Assembly: GCA_017529425.1 (NCBI GenBank)
Contig: JAFXNQ010000050.1
Location: 1-64,000 of the forward strand
Length of the DNA stretch: 64,000 nucleotides
Direction of reading: 5' to 3'
Source: Bacteroidales bacterium
GTDB taxonomy: Bacteria > Bacteroidota > Bacteroidia > Bacteroidales > UBA932
The position numbers and the translations under genes were made by a program. A model generated the notes under the pieces. That model ran no database searches and was not told the origin of the DNA. It saw only the letters and a list, made by a program, of their open reading frames with translations. Of this stretch, positions 60,188 to 64,000 are shown in pieces. Position 1 is the first letter of the stretch, and each line of letters starts with the position of its first letter.

Positions 60188-61187
60188 TTGCTTTGGCGGT
60201 GACCATAGCCCTCAGGCCAATGTAGAGGGGGCGTTGATTGCCCTGAAACAATTCTGCGACATTCACATAATACTCACCGGTGATGAGGCGGCCATACGGG
60301 GCTGCCTTGAGGGCAAAGAGTATGACGCCGGCCGACTTGAGATAGTCCACGCACCCGAGGTTATCGGATGTGATGAAAAGCCCACCAGCGCTATCCGCCT
60401 CAAACGGGAGAGCTCCCTGATGAAGGCCATCCGTATGTTGCGCGACGACGACAGTACAGCCGCAGTGGTCTCCACCGGCAGCACCGGGGCATTGGTTTCA
60501 GCCGCCCTGACTCGCATCGGCCGTGTGCGCGGAGTGATACGCCCCGCCTTCTGCCCCATCCTGCCTACAATGGACGGCGGTCTGGTGGGCATCTGCGACA
60601 GCGGCGCAAACGTAGAGGTAAAGCCGGAGATGCTGCGCCAGTTCGCAATCATGTCCAGCCTCTATATGAAGCATGTCTATGGCGTCGACAGCCCCCGTAT
60701 TGCATTGCTGAACGTGGGCGAGGAGCCCGAAAAGGGTGATGAAATTCATCAAAAGGCACACATTTTGCTCACAGAAACTCCCGAAATCAATTTCGTGGGC
60801 AATATGGAGAGCCGCGACCTGCTTTCAGGACGCTACGACGTGGTTGTAGCCGACGGTTTTTCTGGCAACGTGCTGGTAAAGACAACAGAAGGCACCGCAC
60901 TGGAACTGCTCAAGAAGCTGAAGAAGGATATCTTCTCGCGCACCATATACAAGGTTGGGGCGCTGCTGATGAAGAAAATGTTTGCCGATGAAAAAGAGTT
61001 CATGAACTACCAGAACTACGGTGGAAGCGTGCTGCTGGGATGCTCCAAGACCGTTGTGAAGGGGCACGGTTCAAGCAATGCCGTATCGGTGGCAAAATGC
61101 ATTGAACAGGCCTATCGCATGGAACAAAGCTCCCTGGCCGCAAAGACAGAAAAAGTTATACTTAAATACGAGCATTACGAAGATTAG
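60168..61187 (+). CDS. plsX: Phosphate acyltransferase PlsX
   Basis: A 339-residue PlsX that interconverts acyl-ACP and acyl-phosphate. GGDHSP is at 10-15, STGSTGALVSAAL near 105, and a NVGEEPEKGDE motif near 184. VVADGFSGNVLVKTTEGTA and YGGSVLLGCSKTVVKGHGSS match the family. Here it converts acyl-phosphate from FakAB into acyl-ACP for elongation, or feeds phospholipid synthesis. It overlaps the GNAT gene by 20 bases and precedes the ACP by two. Confidence 0.95.
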   Translation: MLKILVDCFGGDHSPQANVEGALIALKQFCDIHIILTGDEAAIRGCLEGKEYDAGRLEIVHAPEVIGCDEKPTSAIRLKRESSLMKAIRMLRDDDSTAAVVSTGSTGALVSAALTRIGRVRGVIRPAFCPILPTMDGGLVGICDSGANVEVKPEMLRQFAIMSSLYMKHVYGVDSPRIALLNVGEEPEKGDEIHQKAHILLTETPEINFVGNMESRDLLSGRYDVVVADGFSGNVLVKTTEGTALELLKKLKKDIFSRTIYKVGALLMKKMFADEKEFMNYQNYGGSVLLGCSKTVVKGHGSSNAVSVAKCIEQAYRMEQSSLAAKTEKVILKYEHYED

Positions 61188-61189
61188 AC

Positions 61190-61417
61190 ATGTTTGACGA
61201 AGTTAGAACCATACTATCACGCCAACTTCGCGTCTCCCCCGATAAAGTGACCCTGGAGGCACATTTCAAGCGCGACCTGCACGCCGATTCGCTGGATATC
61301 CTCCAGCTTCTCATGCGGCTGGAAGACGATTACGGCGTGAGGATTCCCGACGAGGCCCTGGCAAAGTTCGAGACCGTGGGCGATGTTGTAACCTATTTGG
61401 ATTCTTTAGAAAAATGA
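61190..61417 (+). CDS. Acyl carrier protein
   Basis: A 75-residue four-helix ACP. The phosphopantetheine site is Ser34 in HADSLDILQL. The acidic helix II and RIPDEALAKFETVGDVVTYL end are typical. It is a second carrier beside plsX and may be dedicated to this cassette; the main fatty-acid ACP may be elsewhere. Its stop overlaps the following gene's start (ATGA). Confidence 0.93.
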   Translation: MFDEVRTILSRQLRVSPDKVTLEAHFKRDLHADSLDILQLLMRLEDDYGVRIPDEALAKFETVGDVVTYLDSLEK

Positions 61418-61935
61418 AACGCATAACTCTGATTGTCTGCTGCCTGATGCTCTCCCTGGCATCATTTGCACAGAAGTACGACACCGGCTTCAAGCAGACC
61501 CACCGCCTGAGAATTTCTGGCAAGACCACCATCATGAAAGGGCAGCTTACCTATGACGGGGAAGAGCAGCTCTCTATGATTTACTCCGATCCCGAAGGTG
61601 ACTATTTCATCATCGACGGCACCCAGATCAAGATGAACCTGCTGGGAAAGAAAGCCACCGTGGACTCAGATAAAGTCCCGATGACAAAACTGCAGCGCGC
61701 CACCCTGCTCAACTGCCTCAACGGCAACTGGGAACAGGCTGCCAAGGACAACAATGCAAAATCGACGGTAAACGAAAAGCTTGGCTTCCGCACCGTGGAA
61801 ATAGCATCGGACAAAGTGGTTCCCCGCGGCGGATATAAATCACTCAGTATTACTTATCGCATCAAAGACGGCAAGGTAACCCGCCTGGTTCTGGAAGACG
61901 CAGTCGGTATAGAAGACACCTACGAAATGCAGTAG
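61414..61935 (+). CDS. LolA-like periplasmic lipid-carrier candidate
   Basis: A 173-residue secreted protein (signal ending ASFAQ). Beta-strand-rich sequence (TTIMKGQLTYDGEEQLSMIY, then YFIIDGTQIKMNL) and a half-barrel length resemble the LolA/outer-membrane lipoprotein carrier fold. It overlaps the ACP gene by four bases and closes the FakAB-PlsX cassette. LolA-like proteins with an MMPL exporter and ACP occur in aryl polyene and related lipid gene clusters. Function here is inference. Confidence 0.7.
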   Translation: MKRITLIVCCLMLSLASFAQKYDTGFKQTHRLRISGKTTIMKGQLTYDGEEQLSMIYSDPEGDYFIIDGTQIKMNLLGKKATVDSDKVPMTKLQRATLLNCLNGNWEQAAKDNNAKSTVNEKLGFRTVEIASDKVVPRGGYKSLSITYRIKDGKVTRLVLEDAVGIEDTYEMQ

Positions 61936-61941
61936 TTTTCA

Positions 61942-61949
61942 TATCTTCG
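61942..61949 (+). promoter_or_regulatory. Near-consensus -7 box for the M64 gene
   Basis: TATCTTCG differs from TAnnTTTG at one base and lies five bases before ATG 61955. This is another case of a box next to a start codon. Confidence 0.3.
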
Positions 61950-61954
61950 TGATT

Positions 61955-63586
61955 ATGAAACGTTTCGGCAGGTTGTTCCCGGGCTGGCTAATCGCGGCGG
62001 CGGCAGTCGTGGCGATGGCTGCTCACTGCAGGCCCGAACCTCCCGAACCTCCTGACCCGCCGAAGCCTGAGGTACTGTTCATTGATACCGCCTACGATAT
62101 CTCGTGCGATGGGGCGACCATAACTTTCACGCTCGAAGTGACCGATGCCTGGAAAGCCACCGTTATCGGCGGCGGTTCCTGGTGCACCCTGGACAAGACT
62201 TCTGGCCCGGCCGGAACAATGTGCATCGTGGCCACCATTACCCCCAATAAGGAGCTCATTCCCAGAAATTGTCTTATAAAGCTGAAGATTGGCGATACCA
62301 CGGGAGAGATAACCATCAATCAGGCACAACTCAATGTTCTCACCGCCAGTCCAGACCAGTTTCAGGTACCGGCAGAAGGTGGTGTCTTCACCACGGAGAT
62401 TACCACCAACATAACATACGAGGTTACCCTGTCAGATGAGTGGATTACCTGGGACAACGGTTCCATAACCGTTTCAAGCAACCCTGACAGCGATGAACGG
62501 ACTGCCACGATCATACTGTCCGGCTCTGGCCTCACAAGCACCATTGCCATAACCCAATCCGGCATGACGCTCCCGCCTGAACCGCTGGACGGGATAGTTA
62601 CAGTGATGCAGAGCCACGCCAGAGGTAACGGTATCCCCCTGATTCTCATGGGCGACGCCTTCACCGCCGGGATGAATGAAGACGGGACCTACCGGGCCGC
62701 GATGGAGAGCGCTGTTGAAGCCTTCTTTGGTGAAGAACCGTACACCACCTTCCGGGATATGTTTGACGTGTATATGGTAAACGTCGTCTCTGACCAGTAT
62801 ACCGATTTCTCATCGGGTACATCCACTACTCTGGGGACCGGCTTCCATGGCGATGATATCGTAAGTGTAAACCTTGACAAATGCCAGGAATATGCACTGC
62901 TGGCTGTGGAAGAGGAATCTGTCCTGGACAGGTCCGTTATAATAGTACTGGCCAACCGCGAGACCCACTCCGGGCGATGCTTCCTCACCTTTATCGACAG
63001 GCAAGATGGTGCCGGCGAAGACGGAATATGCGGCCTGGCGGTGGCTGTCTCCGCACTGGGAACCAGTCACGACGACTTTGTGGGTCTGATACAGCACGAG
63101 GCCGGCGGACACGGCTTTGGCAAACTGGCAGATGAATATTCCTATGAGGGCATCGGTGCTATTCCGGAATCGGTCACAGAGACCTACAAAAGGCTTCAGG
63201 CGACTCACCACGCCTATGTGAACGTAGATTTTACCGACAATCCGGAGAGTGTTCTTTGGAGCCGGTTCATTGCCGACGAAAGGTACCGGGCAGAGAGTAT
63301 TGGAATATTTCCGGGCGGGTTCGGATACGAACTGGGGGTATGGCACCCCACCGGGCAGAGCATAATGAACCTTGATTATGGCGGTTACAACGCCCCTTCA
63401 CGTGAAGCTATCTACATAAGGCTGCACAAACTTGCATTCGGTGCCGGGTGGGAATATGACTTTGATGAGTTCGCGGCGTTCGATATCAAAAGTGAAGAGG
63501 TGATATCGCAGCAGGCACGTCACGCCGCCCGCTCCCTGCAACGGAAGATGGCACCCTGCCCGCCGCCGGTAATTATCGCCAGATAG
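61955..63586 (+). CDS. M64-family peptidase with two BACON domains
   Basis: A 543-residue secreted protein (signal ends near MAAHC; the -1 residue makes the lipobox uncertain). A proline-rich PEPPDPP segment precedes two BACON-like beta domains (about 45-118 and 120-205). The M64 peptidase domain has the zinc motif HEAGGHGFGKLADEY at 381-395 (His381, Glu382, His386, Asp393), with one residue more between the histidines than the HExxH in clostridial IgA proteases. M64 enzymes of gut Bacteroidales are thought to cut host or microbial proteins. It is followed by a convergent gene. Confidence 0.85.
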   Translation: MKRFGRLFPGWLIAAAAVVAMAAHCRPEPPEPPDPPKPEVLFIDTAYDISCDGATITFTLEVTDAWKATVIGGGSWCTLDKTSGPAGTMCIVATITPNKELIPRNCLIKLKIGDTTGEITINQAQLNVLTASPDQFQVPAEGGVFTTEITTNITYEVTLSDEWITWDNGSITVSSNPDSDERTATIILSGSGLTSTIAITQSGMTLPPEPLDGIVTVMQSHARGNGIPLILMGDAFTAGMNEDGTYRAAMESAVEAFFGEEPYTTFRDMFDVYMVNVVSDQYTDFSSGTSTTLGTGFHGDDIVSVNLDKCQEYALLAVEEESVLDRSVIIVLANRETHSGRCFLTFIDRQDGAGEDGICGLAVAVSALGTSHDDFVGLIQHEAGGHGFGKLADEYSYEGIGAIPESVTETYKRLQATHHAYVNVDFTDNPESVLWSRFIADERYRAESIGIFPGGFGYELGVWHPTGQSIMNLDYGGYNAPSREAIYIRLHKLAFGAGWEYDFDEFAAFDIKSEEVISQQARHAARSLQRKMAPCPPPVIIAR

Positions 63587-64000
63587 CTATTCTTTTAACG
63601 GTTCGCCTTTCATAGCAGCCATACGCTTGTCCCGTTTTTTCTTCTCCCGTCCGGCGGTCGATTTCATATAGCGGGCCCACTGCTCTTCAGTGAATATTTT
63701 CTGGTATTCACTGTCAAAAAAGTCCGCCCATTTATCGGTAACACTCTGAAATGAGGCACTTTGCGCTGCGCCAGAATCCTTCACCCGCTTTATCTCGGCA
63801 CTATATATCGGGACAAAATGCTGCAGCAGCGTGTCCAGTTTGAAAGCCTGGTAATCGTCCAGATTATAGCGCTCCACCATATCCTCTATCTGCTTTGCGG
63901 CAACCTCCTCGATAGACAACTCTTTCTGGGGGTTGGCCTGCTGGGCCAGACACACGGTCTGCGAGAGAGAAAAAATCAGAGCAGACACTAATATGAATTT
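63587..64000 (-). CDS. Small secreted protein, start beyond the window
   Basis: The frame continues to the window edge. Read from the edge it begins KFILVSALIFSLSQTVCLAQ, clearly the end of a signal peptide, so the true start lies a few codons outside; the GTG at 63988 is internal. The mature part (about 115 residues) is helical and highly charged (YQAFKLDTLLQHFVPIYSAEI, then KIFTEEQWARYMKS), ending in a lysine-rich KKKRDKRMAAMKGEP. It resembles Spy/CpxP-like or DUF4890-type periplasmic proteins, but only loosely. Confidence 0.65.
   Translation of the reverse strand, partial: KFILVSALIFSLSQTVCLAQQANPQKELSIEEVAAKQIEDMVERYNLDDYQAFKLDTLLQHFVPIYSAEIKRVKDSGAAQSASFQSVTDKWADFFDSEYQKIFTEEQWARYMKSTAGREKKKRDKRMAAMKGEPLKE

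Noticed and set aside
53181-61935. A complete aryl polyene or polyketide cluster
   Set aside because: There is no ketosynthase, dehydratase or ammonia lyase; only the MMPL, ACP and LolA-like parts are present.
1-64000. CRISPR arrays, insertion sequences, prophage genes, rRNA
   Set aside because: No regularly spaced repeats, transposases, integrases or rRNA-like sequence were found.

Overview
The window looks like a chromosomal piece of a Bacteroidales bacterium, probably a gut commensal. Evidence: a SusC/SusD pair, many LES-type lipoproteins, BACON domains on an M64 peptidase, DUF4837 and DUF1460 proteins, an S16 protein with a long acidic tail, few Shine-Dalgarno sites, and repeated Bacteroidetes promoters (TTTG, about 19 bases, TAnnTTTG). 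The DNA is GC-rich for the order; I cannot name the genus. There is no rRNA, CRISPR array, insertion sequence or prophage. No gap between genes reaches 300 bases.

Layout. 1-1.2 kb: two-subunit chromate-type transporter whose first gene has an apparent frameshift. 1.2-4.7 kb: a carboxyltransferase whose biotinyl-like domain lacks the biotin lysine, tRNA-His, and a DUF1080-plus-PHP-like lipoprotein. 4.8-11.8 kb: housekeeping genes (rpsP, rimM, def, ruvX, an M23 peptidase, dxr, rseP, a DUF4837 lipoprotein, tRNA-Glu, rpsT). 11.8-19.5 kb: radC, rpoN, a SPOR protein, miaB, an exported nitroreductase, rsmE, a phosphoesterase, tsaE and an acyl-ACP thioesterase.

19.5-37.1 kb is the main accessory region: a probable ribose/ribofuranoside utilisation locus. 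It holds a secreted nucleoside hydrolase, a LacI regulator divergent from ribokinase, a sugar permease, SusC/SusD, three successive ADP-ribosylglycohydrolase-family lipoproteins, a secreted esterase, a small lipoprotein and a GH127 beta-L-arabinofuranosidase-type enzyme. The likely flow is outer-membrane capture and import, release of pentose by the secreted hydrolases, inner-membrane uptake by the permease, and phosphorylation by RbsK. A hicAB toxin-antitoxin pair sits at the right edge.

37.7-53.1 kb: comM-like ATPase, TPR protein, EnvC-like LytM activator, a zinc-ribbon protein, SSB, cysS, a CNNM transporter, ispF, mutL, a rhomboid protease, a membrane EEP hydrolase, a tsaC-type gene, tRNA-Met and an ABC-F protein. 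53.2-61.9 kb: a second notable cluster with a DUF1460 amidase, an MMPL-type RND exporter, FakA, FakB, a GNAT-like protein, PlsX, an acyl carrier protein and a LolA-like protein. This looks like fatty-acid activation joined to envelope lipid handling. The window ends with an M64 peptidase and the cut-off start of a small secreted protein.
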